64,000 nt of DNA from Poa pratensis (lineage: Eukaryota > Streptophyta > Magnoliopsida > Poales > Poaceae). Below the pieces are notes generated by a model. That model was not told the DNA's origin. It worked only from the letters and a program-made list of their open reading frames with translations, and did no database searches. The stretch lies in assembly GCA_947311845.1 (NCBI GenBank), contig CAMZMU010000069.1:14526891-14590890 (forward strand), given 5' to 3'. The position numbers and the translations under genes were made by a program. The stretch's first letter is position 1. Each line of letters opens with the position of its first letter. Positions 63,966-64,000 of the stretch are shown here, in pieces.

Positions 63966-64000
63966 CAAAACAGCCGTGATTGATTTTTCTGGGTGTAAAG

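Larger units (their letters stand above)
61881..64000 (+). mobile_element. 5' part of a Ty3/gypsy element of the Tat type, truncated by the window
   Basis: The end of an LTR is at about 62633 (TCAACACA). It is followed by a primer site and a gag-like region. The LTR holds two diverged direct copies of a block starting AAGACGAACAACTTT at about 62093 and 62282. No protease or RT is reached before the window ends. Confidence 0.65.

Overview
The window is nuclear DNA of a grass, most likely a pooid (wheat, barley, oat or ryegrass relative). It has intron-containing plant genes, Stowaway MITEs with CTCCCTCC/GGAGGGAG ends, a Tekay-like Ty3/gypsy chromovirus with 3.1-kb LTRs, and a solo LTR with the pooid-type start TGATACGTCTC. 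I found no prokaryotic features.

Layout. 0-1 kb: 3' end of a vacuolar R-SNARE gene of the VAMP71 type (+). 2-15.9 kb: two DCD-domain (Development and Cell Death) genes in tandem on the minus strand. They are separated by a 1.1-kb Pack-MULE and an AT-rich tandem repeat. The second gene has a hAT element in its first coding exon. 16-28.4 kb: an 11.3-kb Tekay-like LTR retrotransposon, about 0.1 % diverged between its LTRs by substitution, nested inside a non-LTR retroelement. 28.7-31.4 kb: an apparently intact sulfiredoxin gene (-). 36.7-38.6 kb: a two-repeat SHAQKYF MYB gene (+). 41.4-46.9 kb: a decayed second copy of the sulfiredoxin-MYB block. 47-50 kb: remnants of copia, hAT and PIF/Harbinger elements. 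50.8-55.9 kb: a ten-exon 26S proteasome ATPase gene, RPT5 (-). 56-60 kb: LTR debris, a solo LTR and GC-rich gene-like fragments. 60.9-61.9 kb: a broken F-box/FBD gene tail (-). 62-64 kb: the 5' part of a Ty3/gypsy element with a tRNA-Arg primer site, running off the window.

Data quality. The two LTRs of the young retrotransposon differ, by eye, by 3 substitutions and 7 one-base deletions. All 7 deletions are shortened homopolymers in the same copy. The same kind of missing base explains ten breaks in gag-pol, three in the second MYB gene and two in the first DCD gene. Many frameshifts here may therefore be consensus errors from long reads rather than biology. The RPT5 exon 2 break is the opposite type, one extra T.

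Biology. The host genes cover vacuolar fusion (VAMP71), stress-linked DCD proteins, repair of over-oxidised peroxiredoxin (sulfiredoxin), MYB regulation and proteasome function. I see no operon-like or pathway cluster; the genes are neighbours. The points most worth a second look are the hAT-interrupted DCD gene, a duplicated splice donor, the chimeric Pack-MULE gene, dense CCGG clusters in the LTRs, and the SRX-MYB segmental duplication.
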